NCBI GenBank assembly: GCA_025146135.1
Contig: CP102255.1
Location: 3,224,001-3,288,000 of the forward strand
DNA length: 64,000 nucleotides
Direction of reading: 5' to 3'
Origin: Anaerotruncus colihominis
Lineage (GTDB): Bacteria > Bacillota > Clostridia > Oscillospirales > Ruminococcaceae
Part shown: positions 41,027-49,976 of the stretch, in pieces
Position numbering within the stretch: position 1 is the first letter of the stretch
Layout: each line of letters begins with the position of its first letter
Made by a program: the position numbers and the translations under genes
The notes under the pieces: generated by a model
Databases searched by the model: none
The model's input: only the letters and a program-made list of their open reading frames with translations
Told to the model about the DNA's origin: nothing

Positions 41027-43348
41027 TTAAAAGGAGAGCGGGTTTGCGGCGCGTTCGTCCTCCTCGAAGGGATCGCCGCAGTAGCCGCAGTTGGCCGCGC
41101 TCTCACGCCAGCAGCCGAGCTGGCGCAGCTTTTCGACGCTGACGGCCTCGCCCTCGCGGCGGCCGCAGCGCGGGCAGACCTCGTCGATGATGCCCGTATA
41201 GCCGCAGACCGGGTCGCGGTCGACCGGGTGGTTGATCGAGCCATAGCCGATGCCGCATTCCTTCATATAGCGCACGACCTGTTCAAACGCATCGAGATTT
41301 TTCAGCGGGTCGCCGTCAAGCTCGATATAAGAGATGTGGCCGGCGTTTGTCAGGGCATGGTACGGCGCCTCCAGCCTGATTTTACGGCTGGCGGGGATAT
41401 TGTAATAGACGGGGATATGAAACGAGTTTGTGTAAAACTCATGATCGGTGATGCCCTCCAACTCGCCGTAGAGCTTGCGGTCCATGCGGACAAAGCGTCC
41501 CGACAAACCCTCGGCCGGCGTGGCGAGCAACGAGAAGTTAAAGCCTGTTTCGCGCGTGGCGTCGTCCATGCGCCTGCGCATGTGGCCGATGATCTCCAAC
41601 CCCAGGTTCTGGGCATAGTCGCTCTCGCCGTGGTGCTGGCCGATCAGCGCCTTGAGCGTCTCGGCCAAGCCGATGAAGCCGACGGACAGCGTGCCGTGTT
41701 TGAGCACCTCGCGCACCTCGTCGTCCGGGCCGAGCTTGTCGGAATCGATCCACACACCCTGTCCCATCAAAAACGGGAAATTGCGCACCTTCTTTTTCGC
41801 CTGGATCTCGAACCGTTCCAAAAGCTGCTCGATCACAAGGTCGATTTTGCGGTCAAGCTCCTCGAAAAACCAGTCGACATCGCCTTTCGCCCGGATGGCG
41901 ATACGCGGCAGATTGATCGAAGTAAAGCTCAGGTTTCCGCGGCCGTTGACAATCTGGCGGCTTGGATCATAGTGGTTGGAGATGACGCGCGTACGGCAGC
42001 CCATGTAAGCGATTTCCGTCTCGGGACGGCCGGGCTTATAATATTGAAGATTAAACGGCGCGTCGATAAATGAAAAATTCGGGAACAGGCGCTTGGCCGA
42101 TACACGGCAGGCCAGTTTAAACAGGTCATAGTTCGGGTCGCCCTCATTGAAATTGACACCCTCCTTGACCTTGAAGATGTGGATCGGGAAGATCGGCGTC
42201 TCGCCGTTGCCAAGCCCAGCCTCGGTGGCGCGCATGACGCATTCCGTAGCAAGCCGTCCTTCAGGCGACGTATCGGTCCCGTAATTGATTGAGGAAAACG
42301 GAATCTGCGCGCCCGCGCGCGAGTGCATTGTGTTCAGGTTATGTACGAGCGCCTCCATCGCCTGATAGGTAGCGCGGCGCGTCTCGCGCGAAGCCTCAGC
42401 CACGGCGAAGCTCTGGATTTTTTTGACGAGCGCCTCGCCGGCATACTGCGCCAGCAGCGCGGCCTCGTGCTTGCGGTAGCTGTTGTCGTCAGCCAGGACG
42501 GGATACAAACCCGTCTCGTCATGGACGCGCTCGCGAATGGCCTTGGCCGTATCCTCCGCGTTTTCAAGCCCGCAGAACAGCGTCAGCGCCTTGGCGACAT
42601 TGCGTGTGTACTGCTTGCGGTACGTTTTTGCGACGCCCTTTGCCATGCCGTAGTCAAAATTGGGGATGCTCTGCCCGCCGTGCTGGTCGTTCTGGTTGGA
42701 CTGAATGGCAATGCAGGCGAGCGCCGCATAGCTTTGAATGTCGTTCGGCTCGCGCAGAAAGCCGTGGCCTGTACAGAAACCGCCGTCAAACAGCTTTTCA
42801 ATATCGATCTGACAGCAGGTGGTTGTCAGCGTCAGAAAATCGAGGTCATGGATGTGGATGTCGCCGTCAAGATGCGCTTTGGAGTGGACGGGATTAAGCA
42901 CAAACATGTGGTAGAACTGCTTGGCGCCCTCCGAGCCGTATTTGAGCATGGTGCCCATGGCCGTGTCGCCGTCGATATTGGCGTTTTCGCGCTTGATATC
43001 GTTTTCGTCGGCTGACTTATATGTCAGCTCCTCATACGTTTTCATCAGGCGCGTGCCCATGTCGCGCACACGGGTGCGCTGCGCGCGGTAGAGAATATAC
43101 TCCTTGGCGGTGCGGGCATGTCCGCTCTCAACGAGCGTTCGCTCGACCGCGTCTTGGATCTGCTCGACAGAGGGGCTTTCATCTCCATACTGCTCGTCCA
43201 GATAGGACGCCACCTGCCCGGCAAGCGCCTTTGCCATCTCGTAATCGTTGCCGCCGAGCGCCTGGGCGGCTTTAAAAATCGCGGATGCGATTTTATCCGC
43301 GTCAAACAGGACGCACCGCCCGTCGCGCTTGATAATCGTCTGGATCAT
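41027..43348 (-). CDS. nrdD: Class III anaerobic ribonucleotide reductase, lacking its own glycyl-radical tail
   Basis: A 773-residue NrdD that reduces ribonucleoside triphosphates under anaerobic conditions. ATG 43348 (MIQTIIKRDGRCVLFDADKI) follows GGAGGG. It has an ATP-cone regulatory domain at about 1-95, then LDGDIHIHDLDF and TTCCQIDIEKLFDGGFCTGHG of the catalytic barrel, and a Cys-rich C-terminus (CPRCG, CGYCGD). It ends at AANPLSF, without the RxxGYL...RVKH segment that ends other NrdD proteins; that segment is encoded alone at 40281-40454. Confidence 0.93.
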   Translation of the reverse strand: MIQTIIKRDGRCVLFDADKIASAIFKAAQALGGNDYEMAKALAGQVASYLDEQYGDESPSVEQIQDAVERTLVESGHARTAKEYILYRAQRTRVRDMGTRLMKTYEELTYKSADENDIKRENANIDGDTAMGTMLKYGSEGAKQFYHMFVLNPVHSKAHLDGDIHIHDLDFLTLTTTCCQIDIEKLFDGGFCTGHGFLREPNDIQSYAALACIAIQSNQNDQHGGQSIPNFDYGMAKGVAKTYRKQYTRNVAKALTLFCGLENAEDTAKAIRERVHDETGLYPVLADDNSYRKHEAALLAQYAGEALVKKIQSFAVAEASRETRRATYQAMEALVHNLNTMHSRAGAQIPFSSINYGTDTSPEGRLATECVMRATEAGLGNGETPIFPIHIFKVKEGVNFNEGDPNYDLFKLACRVSAKRLFPNFSFIDAPFNLQYYKPGRPETEIAYMGCRTRVISNHYDPSRQIVNGRGNLSFTSINLPRIAIRAKGDVDWFFEELDRKIDLVIEQLLERFEIQAKKKVRNFPFLMGQGVWIDSDKLGPDDEVREVLKHGTLSVGFIGLAETLKALIGQHHGESDYAQNLGLEIIGHMRRRMDDATRETGFNFSLLATPAEGLSGRFVRMDRKLYGELEGITDHEFYTNSFHIPVYYNIPASRKIRLEAPYHALTNAGHISYIELDGDPLKNLDAFEQVVRYMKECGIGYGSINHPVDRDPVCGYTGIIDEVCPRCGRREGEAVSVEKLRQLGCWRESAANCGYCGDPFEEDERAANPLSF

Positions 43349-43369
43349 TTGGCCCTCCAACCTCTCACC

Positions 43370-43417
43370 ATTCCATATATTGTGCAATTTCAAAAATTCA
43401 GGCACAACATCTTGGTA
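43370..43417 (-). promoter_or_regulatory. Candidate NrdR box pair upstream of nrdD
   Basis: 43370-43385 matches 12 and 43402-43417 about 10 of the 16 positions of ACACWATATATWGTGT. Their starts are 32 bases apart, the three-turn spacing typical of paired NrdR boxes. Confidence 0.45.
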
Positions 43418-43509
43418 TTCTTTAAATCGAACATCTATCATTTTAATGGAAAAGAGCCTGCCTGTCAATGGGCGGCGGCACATTTTTTAGTATGTTTTTT
43501 TGTGTGTAT

Positions 43510-43525
43510 GCACAATATCTTGTGT
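43510..43525. promoter_or_regulatory. Candidate NrdR box (best match)
   Basis: GCACAATATCTTGTGT matches the NrdR box consensus at 14 of 16 positions, 160 bases upstream of nrdD. It is near-palindromic. The distance from the other two boxes is not a usual pair spacing. The rest of 43349-43618 holds no gene I can support. Confidence 0.5.
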
Positions 43526-43618
43526 TCTTATGTTTTTCGCCGTTTTACGCGCCTTTTCGCGGTTATCTGTGCAGGAATCCGGACGGCTTTGCACACCGTA
43601 TAGACGGATGGGGCCGCG

Positions 43619-43647
43619 TTGCAATTGATTGTGAAGTCTGCTAAACT
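43619..43647 (+). promoter_or_regulatory. Candidate promoter of the peptide-binding lipoprotein gene
   Basis: TTGCAA (43619-43624), 17 bases, TAAACT (43642-43647) on the plus strand, about 125 bases before the start codon. Confidence 0.5.
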
Positions 43648-43770
43648 ATGCATTGGAACACGTATTGTATGGAGGCGGGAGGGAATGATGGAGTCTCTCA
43701 GGCAAATCAATGGGATGACTCGTTCAAAGCCCGCTCAAAGAATAACAGATTTGCGCAAAGGGGGCGCGCC

Positions 43771-45375
43771 ATGAAGCAAATACGTCTTACGATCCTTCTT
43801 TTGGCCCTGGCCATCCTGCTCGCCGGCTGCAATGGCGCGGGGGACCCGGTGCGATACGATATACCGGGCGGCGTTAGTAATCTTGACCCGCAGTTTGCAA
43901 CCGATCCGGCCGCCCGCATGATTATTTCCAACACGTTTGAAGGGCTGTTTTCCCAGATGCCCGACGGCAGCATCCAGCCCTGTCTGGCCCAATCGCAAGA
44001 GGTTTCGTCCGACGGGCTGACCTATACGTTTCACCTGCGCACAGACGCCGTGTGGACGGGCGGCGGCAAGCAGTACGACGGCACGCCTGTAACGGCGCAT
44101 GATTTTGTCTTTGCATTCCGGCGAATGTTCAACTCCCAGGCGGCCAGTCCCTTCGCAGGCTCGTTCTCCTGCCTGAAAAACGCTGACGCGATTCTTGCGG
44201 GCACGCTCACAGCCGACCAGCTCGGTGTGCGCGCCATCGACGATTACACGCTTGAGATCACGCTCGACCGCCCTAACGTCCTGCTGCCCGAACTGCTCTC
44301 CGCCAGTTACGCGATGCCCTGCAACGAAGCCTTTTTCCGCTCCACACGCGCACGTTACGGCTTCGACCTGGACAGCCTGATCTTCAACGGCCCGTTTTAT
44401 ATCTCCGTCTGGAACAATGAAAAACGCATCGCCCTGCGTCCCAACCCGCAGTATGTTTCCGATGAGCCGGTCCTGTCGCCGGGTGTAGACCTGTATACAT
44501 CCGCCGCACAGGACGGCGCGGGCGATCCTGTCGCGCGCTTTTTAAGCGGAGAAACGGACGCCTGCAAGGTTGGATTTGAATCGCTGCCGGCCGTTGCCGC
44601 CATGGGCGGCGATATTGAAGCCTTTGAGGACACCGTCTGGGTGCTTGTATTCAACACGCGCGCCGGGCCTTTTTCCAATGCGTCTGTCCGCAGGGCCTAT
44701 GCACATTCGCTCAACCGCGCGCTGTTTGAAGGGCAGCTTCCACAAAATCTGCGCGCCGCCTCCACGCTGATCCCGCCGGCAGTCCGCATGGGCGGCGAAG
44801 CGTTTCGCGCGTATGCCGGCGAGGATGGCCCCATCGCCTACAGCACCGAACTGGCCAGACAGTATTATACCGCCGGCACAGACGAACTTGGCGTATCACA
44901 GATCGATCCGGGAGAAATACTCGTCTGCGAAACGAACAATCAAAAAATGCTCGCTGGTTATGTCCAGCAGGGGCTTCAACGGTCGTTCGGCCTGTTTTCG
45001 GGCTTAACGGTGCTGCCGCAGGACGAGGTTCTCGCGCGTGTGAACGCGGGTGATTTTTCGGCCGCAATCCTGCCGCTGACTGCGGACTACTCGTCGCCGG
45101 ACGCGCTGTTTTCCTATTTCCGCTCCGATTCCGGCCAAAATTTCAGCGGGTATCAAAATGCGGAATTTGACGCGCTGCTCGCTTCGGTCGCTTCGCTGGA
45201 CGCACAGGGCCAGCTTGAAGCGTACCGCGACGCGGAGCGCCTTCTGCTATCGGACGGCGCGGTCATTCCGCTTTATTTCGAAACAACCTGCTATGCGACG
45301 GCCCGCGGCGTCTCCGGTATCGAGTTTTCACCGTTTTTAACCGGTATTTCTTTCCGAAATGCAATGCGTGAATAG
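43771..45375 (+). CDS. Oligopeptide ABC transporter substrate-binding lipoprotein
   Basis: A 534-residue OppA/DppA-family lipoprotein. ATG 43771 (MKQIRLTILLLALAILLAGC) follows AAAGGGGG; the lipobox LAGC places the lipidated Cys at residue 20. The mature part has the family features SNLDPQFATDPAARMIISNT, GLTYTFHLRTDAVWTGG and FNGPFYISVWNNEKRIALR. It would deliver peptides to an importer, but no permease or ATPase gene is adjacent, so it is an orphan or uses a complex encoded elsewhere. Confidence 0.9.
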   Translation: MKQIRLTILLLALAILLAGCNGAGDPVRYDIPGGVSNLDPQFATDPAARMIISNTFEGLFSQMPDGSIQPCLAQSQEVSSDGLTYTFHLRTDAVWTGGGKQYDGTPVTAHDFVFAFRRMFNSQAASPFAGSFSCLKNADAILAGTLTADQLGVRAIDDYTLEITLDRPNVLLPELLSASYAMPCNEAFFRSTRARYGFDLDSLIFNGPFYISVWNNEKRIALRPNPQYVSDEPVLSPGVDLYTSAAQDGAGDPVARFLSGETDACKVGFESLPAVAAMGGDIEAFEDTVWVLVFNTRAGPFSNASVRRAYAHSLNRALFEGQLPQNLRAASTLIPPAVRMGGEAFRAYAGEDGPIAYSTELARQYYTAGTDELGVSQIDPGEILVCETNNQKMLAGYVQQGLQRSFGLFSGLTVLPQDEVLARVNAGDFSAAILPLTADYSSPDALFSYFRSDSGQNFSGYQNAEFDALLASVASLDAQGQLEAYRDAERLLLSDGAVIPLYFETTCYATARGVSGIEFSPFLTGISFRNAMRE

Positions 45376-45378
45376 GGC

Positions 45379-45407
45379 TTGACAGACGCGCAGCGCCGTG
45401 CTAAAAT
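45379..45407 (+). promoter_or_regulatory. Promoter of the ABC-F gene
   Basis: Perfect TTGACA (45379-45384), 17-base spacer, TAAAAT (45402-45407). It starts a leader of about 200 bases. Confidence 0.85.
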
Positions 45408-45446
45408 GCAGTAGAATTCTATAGAAACACGAGGTAGCTGTATACA

Positions 45447-45458
45447 ATGCGTTCTTAA
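45447..45458 (+). CDS. Candidate three-codon leader ORF (MRS) of the ABC-F attenuator
   Basis: ATG CGT TCT TAA with GAGGT about 10 bases upstream, near the 5' end of the ABC-F leader. Ribosomes stalled on such tiny ORFs by antibiotics switch ABC-F genes on in other Firmicutes. The coding is too short to prove on its own. Confidence 0.45.
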   Translation: MRS

Positions 45459-45510
45459 CAGTCAGACAAACAGAGGAACATTTCGGCGGGCGTTTGTCCG
45501 TTGTGATTTG

Positions 45511-45616
45511 TCCTGTCCGGCTGTTTTGGAAAAACGCAAGATGTGTCCGCGTTCTCCGCGGCGTGTTTTTGTTGTGTTAAATCCCTCCCGGACAGGAGCT
45601 TCGGGAGGGATTTTTT
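45511..45616 (+). promoter_or_regulatory. Transcription attenuator of the ABC-F gene
   Basis: The terminator has 12-bp arms 45579-45590 and 45602-45613 followed by TTTTTT, ending at the base before ATG 45617. Its right arm also contains the GGGAGG ribosome site. An upstream segment 45511-45520 (TCCTGTCCGG) is perfectly complementary to 45588-45597 (CCGGACAGGA), which overlaps the terminator's left arm, so it can form a competing antiterminator. Confidence 0.7.
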
Positions 45617-47158
45617 ATGCTGCTTTTACAGGCTGACCATGTAAGCAAATCGTTTGGGGACCGGCTGCTGTTCGCCTTCGACCGGCTCGAAATCCACAGA
45701 GGCGACCGCATCGGTCTGGTCGGCGCGAACGGCGCGGGCAAGAGCACCCTGCTCGCTGTGCTGCGCGGCGACGAACCTGCCGATACGGGCCGCATCGACC
45801 GGCGGTGCGCCATTGCGATGGCGCGGCAGTCCGGCGAAGCCGATGGGGCGGCCGATGGGCCGTCTCTGCGCCTGCTGTCCCCGGGCGGCGGGCGCAAAAG
45901 CGGCGGCGAGCGCACGCGCTATGCGCTGGCCGCCGCGTTTTCTCAGGACGCACCGCTTTTATTCGCCGATGAACCGACAACAAACCTGGATCTCGATGGA
46001 ATCGAACAGCTTCAAAAGCTGTTGCTGGACAGCCGCAGTGCAGTTGTGCTCATTTCCCACGACCGCGCGCTGCTCGACCGGTTCTGCACATCCATCTGGG
46101 CAATTGAAGACAGCGGGCTGCGCGTCTATCCCGGCGGATACTCCGACTATCTCGCGCAGCGGAACCGGGAACGCGCCTTCGAGCAATTTGAATATGAACA
46201 GTACCGCGCGGAAAAAAGCCGTCTCCAACAGGAGGTTTACAGCCGGCGTGAACAGACGCGCGCGATGCGCAAGGCTCCAAAGCGTATGGGCAACAGCGAA
46301 GCGCGCCTGCACAAGGGCAAAGCCGCCGGGCAGCAGGGACAGCTTGCAAAGCGGGCGGGCGTTTTGGCCAAACGCCTTGAACGGCTGGAGGAAAAGCAAC
46401 GCCCGGCCAACCTGCCACAGGTGCGCATGGCGCTTGGCTCGGCCAGTCCCGTCACGGCGCGGCGCGCCGCGTGCATAGAGGGACTGACCGTCCGCTGCGG
46501 CACGCGTACGGTGCTGCAAAACGCATCGTTCGAGCTTTTGACCGGCACGCGCACCGTCATGCTCGGCGCAAACGGTGCGGGCAAGACGACGCTGCTTGAG
46601 CACCTCATGCGCGGCGGCGCGCACGCCCGGTTTGCCGGCAGCGTGAAGGCTGGATATTTCTCGCAGAATCACGACGTGCTTGACCCGGATAAAACCGTCC
46701 TGGAGAATGCGCGCAGCAGCTCGCCGCTCGCGGAGCATGAGGTGCGCGCCATTCTCGCAAACCTGGGGCTGACAGACGACTGCGTGTTTAAGCCCGCCCG
46801 CGTCCTGTCCGGCGGCGAGCGCGCAAAAGCTGCCTTTGCGCGGCTGCTTGCCTCCGACTGCAACCTGCTTGTCCTTGACGAACCGACAAACCACCTCGAT
46901 TTATATGCGCTGGAGGCACTCGAACGGCTTTTGACCTGCTGGCAGGGCACGCTGCTCGTCGTCACGCACGACCGCCGGCTCACCGAACGGCTCGCGCAAC
47001 GCCTTTTGTTCGTAGAAAACGGCGGCGTGCGCACCTTCGACGGCTCCTGGGCCGACTGGCAGGCCGAGCTTGCCCGCCGCGCCGCGCCGCGCGGCAGCAG
47101 CCTGGACGATCTGATCGACAGGATGCGCCGGGCCGCCGAGCCGCCAAAGCTTTTCTGA
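45617..47158 (+). CDS. ABC-F family ribosome-protection-type ATPase
   Basis: A 513-residue protein with two ABC domains and no membrane part. Walker A motifs are GANGAGKST (near residue 36) and GANGAGKTT (near 318). Signatures are KSGGERTRYALA and LSGGERAKAAFA; Walker B motifs are LLFADEPTTNLD and LLVLDEPTNHLD. The charged linker (about 175-275) is the part that reaches toward the peptidyl-transferase centre. ABC-F proteins of the Vga/Lsa/Msr groups dislodge ribosome-targeting antibiotics; others are housekeeping EttA types. The attenuator leader favours a resistance role, which is inference. The drug class is unknown. Confidence 0.88.
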   Translation: MLLLQADHVSKSFGDRLLFAFDRLEIHRGDRIGLVGANGAGKSTLLAVLRGDEPADTGRIDRRCAIAMARQSGEADGAADGPSLRLLSPGGGRKSGGERTRYALAAAFSQDAPLLFADEPTTNLDLDGIEQLQKLLLDSRSAVVLISHDRALLDRFCTSIWAIEDSGLRVYPGGYSDYLAQRNRERAFEQFEYEQYRAEKSRLQQEVYSRREQTRAMRKAPKRMGNSEARLHKGKAAGQQGQLAKRAGVLAKRLERLEEKQRPANLPQVRMALGSASPVTARRAACIEGLTVRCGTRTVLQNASFELLTGTRTVMLGANGAGKTTLLEHLMRGGAHARFAGSVKAGYFSQNHDVLDPDKTVLENARSSSPLAEHEVRAILANLGLTDDCVFKPARVLSGGERAKAAFARLLASDCNLLVLDEPTNHLDLYALEALERLLTCWQGTLLVVTHDRRLTERLAQRLLFVENGGVRTFDGSWADWQAELARRAAPRGSSLDDLIDRMRRAAEPPKLF

Positions 47159-47192
47159 GCGGCCGTCCGCGCCGCCACAAAGCACGCAAAAA

Positions 47193-47231
47193 AACGGCCC
47201 GTGCCGCCGGTATCCGGCGGCACGGGCCGTT
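47193..47231. terminator. Bidirectional terminator between convergent genes
   Basis: An 18-bp GC-rich stem (47193-47210 with 47214-47231) lies in the gap between the ABC-F and M20 peptidase genes. An A-run precedes it (47188-47194), giving a T-run on the minus strand for the peptidase transcript. Confidence 0.8.
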
Positions 47232-47261
47232 GACGTTTTCTGTTGCCGTTCACCGAACGCG

Positions 47262-48443
47262 TCAGGACTTTGCAAAATCATCCCCAAGCGTATACGCTGC
47301 GCAGGCTGCCAGCACGCATCTGCTGTACAGCGACCGCACCTCCGCGTGCTCCGCCGCGGTATGGCTGCCTGCCCCGCGCACGCCCATACCGCATACGGTA
47401 GGCACGCCGCAGGCAACCGTAATGCCCGAATCAGACAGTCCTCCGACCTGAAAACAACCGATCTCCCCATAGCCGCAGGCCGCGGCCGTTTGTTTCAAAT
47501 GCTTAAACAGGGCCATCACGCCGTCCGTCGTCTCCATACACTGCATGACGCGCGACAAATCCAGCTCTGCCGTTGTCCCCGGCACCGTGCTCCGGTCAGC
47601 CGCTTTATTCAGGATATCGAAGATCTCGGTGCCGACGGCCGCATCTGGAAAACGGATACCTATACGAATGGAACACGCATCCGGGATGGTATTTTCTCCG
47701 ATGCCGCCGCTTACAACGCCGCAATTCATCAGACGGCCGCGCGCGATGTCGTTTTGCGATTCTATTTCAACGATCTTATATGCGGCTTCCAGTACGGCGG
47801 AACGCCCCTTTTCCGGCGCGATACCCGAATGAGCGGCAACGCCGCGTATATCGATACGGGCCGGACCGCCGCCCGCGCGGCCCACCACAAAACGGTCGTC
47901 CATATAACCGGTTTCAAAATTGAACGCGGCGAGCGCGCCCTTCGCTTCGGCGGCGAATAGTTCCTTTGCGTTGGAAAACATATGCAGATTCTCCTCGTCG
48001 CCGGCGAAAATGAACTTGACCGGGCGTTCGTTCCAGCCAACAGCGGCCAGCGCCTTTACGGCATATAACGCAATCACCAGCCCGGCCTTCATATCCAGCA
48101 CGCCGGGACCGTGCGCCATCCCATTTTCATCCACATGAAACGGATTTTCCCGCGCGGCGCCCTCCTGAAATACCGTGTCCATATGGCCGATGAGCAGCAA
48201 CGGCGCTTTGGGGCTGCCGGTATTCCATTCGCCGATCAGCATATCCCCTGCGTCCGGCATCGGCAGGACGCGGGTATGGATTCCCGCGCGCTCCATCTCT
48301 CGCCGCAGAATGCCGCAGACCGCGTTTACGCCCTCGATCTGCCGGGAACCGCTCTCCGTATTCACCAGCTCCTCCCACAGGGCGAGCATGGACGCGCGCT
48401 GCCCGTCAATATAGCGGCTGATTTGTTCAAAATATTGTTTCAT
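47262..48443 (-). CDS. M20-family metallopeptidase (carboxypeptidase G2-like)
   Basis: A 393-residue zinc peptidase. Metal-site motifs appear in order: LLIGHMDTVFQ (His), GVLDMKAG (bridging Asp), AGDEEN (catalytic Glu and metal Glu) and the dimerisation-lid VAAHSGIAPEKGRSA. This group removes C-terminal glutamate or cleaves N-acyl amino acids in the cytoplasm; the substrate is unknown. It lies 22 bases after the transporter gene on the same strand, so it may process what that transporter imports. Confidence 0.88.
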   Translation of the reverse strand: MKQYFEQISRYIDGQRASMLALWEELVNTESGSRQIEGVNAVCGILRREMERAGIHTRVLPMPDAGDMLIGEWNTGSPKAPLLLIGHMDTVFQEGAARENPFHVDENGMAHGPGVLDMKAGLVIALYAVKALAAVGWNERPVKFIFAGDEENLHMFSNAKELFAAEAKGALAAFNFETGYMDDRFVVGRAGGGPARIDIRGVAAHSGIAPEKGRSAVLEAAYKIVEIESQNDIARGRLMNCGVVSGGIGENTIPDACSIRIGIRFPDAAVGTEIFDILNKAADRSTVPGTTAELDLSRVMQCMETTDGVMALFKHLKQTAAACGYGEIGCFQVGGLSDSGITVACGVPTVCGMGVRGAGSHTAAEHAEVRSLYSRCVLAACAAYTLGDDFAKS

Positions 48444-48465
48444 CGTCCATCCCTCCCGCGGCGGC

Positions 48466-49635
48466 TTACAGCATACGAATTACGACGCCAGCGATCAGCA
48501 CGGACGCGATGGTTACGGTGACAAAACCGGCGGTCAGCATCTTGGGCAGCAGGTAATTAAGGATCGCCGTCTTTTCCTTTTCATTGCGTCCAAACGCCTC
48601 GGCAACTTCCTGCGGAATCAGCATGGTGGTCGGGAACCCGAAGGTACAGCTGATTCCATAAGAAACCGCCAAACTGAATGGAATATGCATCAGCTTCGCA
48701 CAGACAAAACCGACCGCAACCGTGCCGAGCACGCCGCAGACTGCGGAAATAAGCAGAGCCGGCAAAACGGAAACGACCTGTTGCGGCGTTGTATTCGCCA
48801 GGTTGGAGAAAATCAGAATCGTAACAAAAAATGTAATCAGACCGCTCGACTGCGTCTTATTCAGGATTCCCTTCTCCAAAAAGCCCAGCGCAAAGAATAC
48901 CGCACCCATAATCAGGCACATTACAAAATAGTGTACCACACCGCCTGTCAGAGCCGAAGCATAATGCGCCACAAGCGCGACCAATCCCATCTTCGCCAGA
49001 AAAACAGACGGGCGGGCATATGACTGCGGAAGCTGGAGCAGCCCGCGCTTTTGCACGCCGCCGTTTTCCTGCTGCTGTTCGCTGTACTGCGCAACCAGAT
49101 TGGGGTCGTCGCGGAATTCACGCGCTGTACGGCGCAGCAGGAACGATGCGATCGGCACGCCGATAAACTTCTGCGTTACATATAAGACAATGCAGAATGT
49201 GCTCGCCAGCGCCAAACCCTTTTCATCGAGCGCCGACGTCATAATCAGCGTCGCCGCGCTGCCGCCGGCAAAAATCGGCGCGCCCGCAATCGCCATATCG
49301 TGCCCGATCACCGGGATGCCCACCAACAGAATCGCCAGTACCGCGCCGGTAACACAAGCCAGCGAGGTAACAACCACCTTCCATTGGCGGCGCAGCTCGG
49401 GGAAATCAATGGTTGTACCGAGCGATACGATCAGAAGGCCGGCGATCAGATTGCCAAAACCCGTTACCTGCGCGTCTTCAATCACGCTGCGCGGCAGAAT
49501 GCCGCTCCAGAATCCTGCGAGCAGCAGGATTGCGATGGCAAGCACTGTGGAAAGCACAGCCTTGCTTTTCTGCGCAATCATTTCGCCCAATGCATAAATG
49601 AACAACAATACCGCAAGCGCCAAAATTGGTGTCAT
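48466..49635 (-). CDS. Multi-pass membrane transporter, family uncertain
   Basis: A 389-residue protein with about ten to twelve hydrophobic helices and a short cytoplasmic loop near residues 178-205 (charged, Gln/Glu-rich). The paired glycine-rich segments GNLIAGLLIVSLGTTIDF and GAPIFAGGSAATLIMTSA recall sodium-coupled or anion carriers of the GltS type, but I cannot place it firmly. ATG 49635 is preferred to 49644 because AAGGA lies 9 bases before it. It is cotranscribed with the M20 peptidase, which suggests import of a peptide or acyl-amino acid. Confidence 0.65.
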   Translation of the reverse strand: MTPILALAVLLFIYALGEMIAQKSKAVLSTVLAIAILLLAGFWSGILPRSVIEDAQVTGFGNLIAGLLIVSLGTTIDFPELRRQWKVVVTSLACVTGAVLAILLVGIPVIGHDMAIAGAPIFAGGSAATLIMTSALDEKGLALASTFCIVLYVTQKFIGVPIASFLLRRTAREFRDDPNLVAQYSEQQQENGGVQKRGLLQLPQSYARPSVFLAKMGLVALVAHYASALTGGVVHYFVMCLIMGAVFFALGFLEKGILNKTQSSGLITFFVTILIFSNLANTTPQQVVSVLPALLISAVCGVLGTVAVGFVCAKLMHIPFSLAVSYGISCTFGFPTTMLIPQEVAEAFGRNEKEKTAILNYLLPKMLTAGFVTVTIASVLIAGVVIRML

Positions 49636-49833
49636 ACTACCCATCCATCCTTTATATCTTTTTCAGAGCGGTTTAAAAAGGATTCGTCCTTTGAACTGCG
49701 CCCTTTGTGCCCCAAGAATACCACAGCATTTTTTCTTCTGTCTAATTCGAAAAATTTATAGCACAGTTATAAACGCTTCAAAACAGCAAATTTATACAAA
49801 CAAGCACAAAAAATATCGTAGAAATGTACAATC
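49636..49833. other. AT-rich intergenic region upstream of the transporter gene
   Basis: No gene is seen. With 49864-49976 it forms an AT-rich gap of about 340 bases. TTATAA motifs recur at 49765, 49921 and 49931; the last two are separated by 4 bases and might be part of a LysR operator. No promoter is certain. Confidence 0.4.
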
Positions 49834-49863
49834 AAAAAAGGCACTGTGCACAAACACAGCGCC
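49834..49863 (-). terminator. Terminator of the LysR gene
   Basis: On the minus strand GGCGCTGTG pairs with CACAGTGCC (one G-T pair) and is followed by TTTTTT, about 115 bases past the LysR stop. Confidence 0.75.
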
Positions 49864-49976
49864 CCACCTTTTTATATTTTCAACACACCTTCTGACCAGC
49901 CGGCCTTTTTTCTCATGTTGTTATAATTCAGTTATAATTATTTTTCATATCGCGGTTATATCAATTTGTACATGAT

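Noticed and set aside
43683..43715. Sequence resembling the 3' part of a glycine riboswitch (CTCTCAGGCAAAT)
   Set aside because: The conserved GCCGAAG core and the 5' half of the aptamer are absent, and the downstream gene is a peptide-binding protein.
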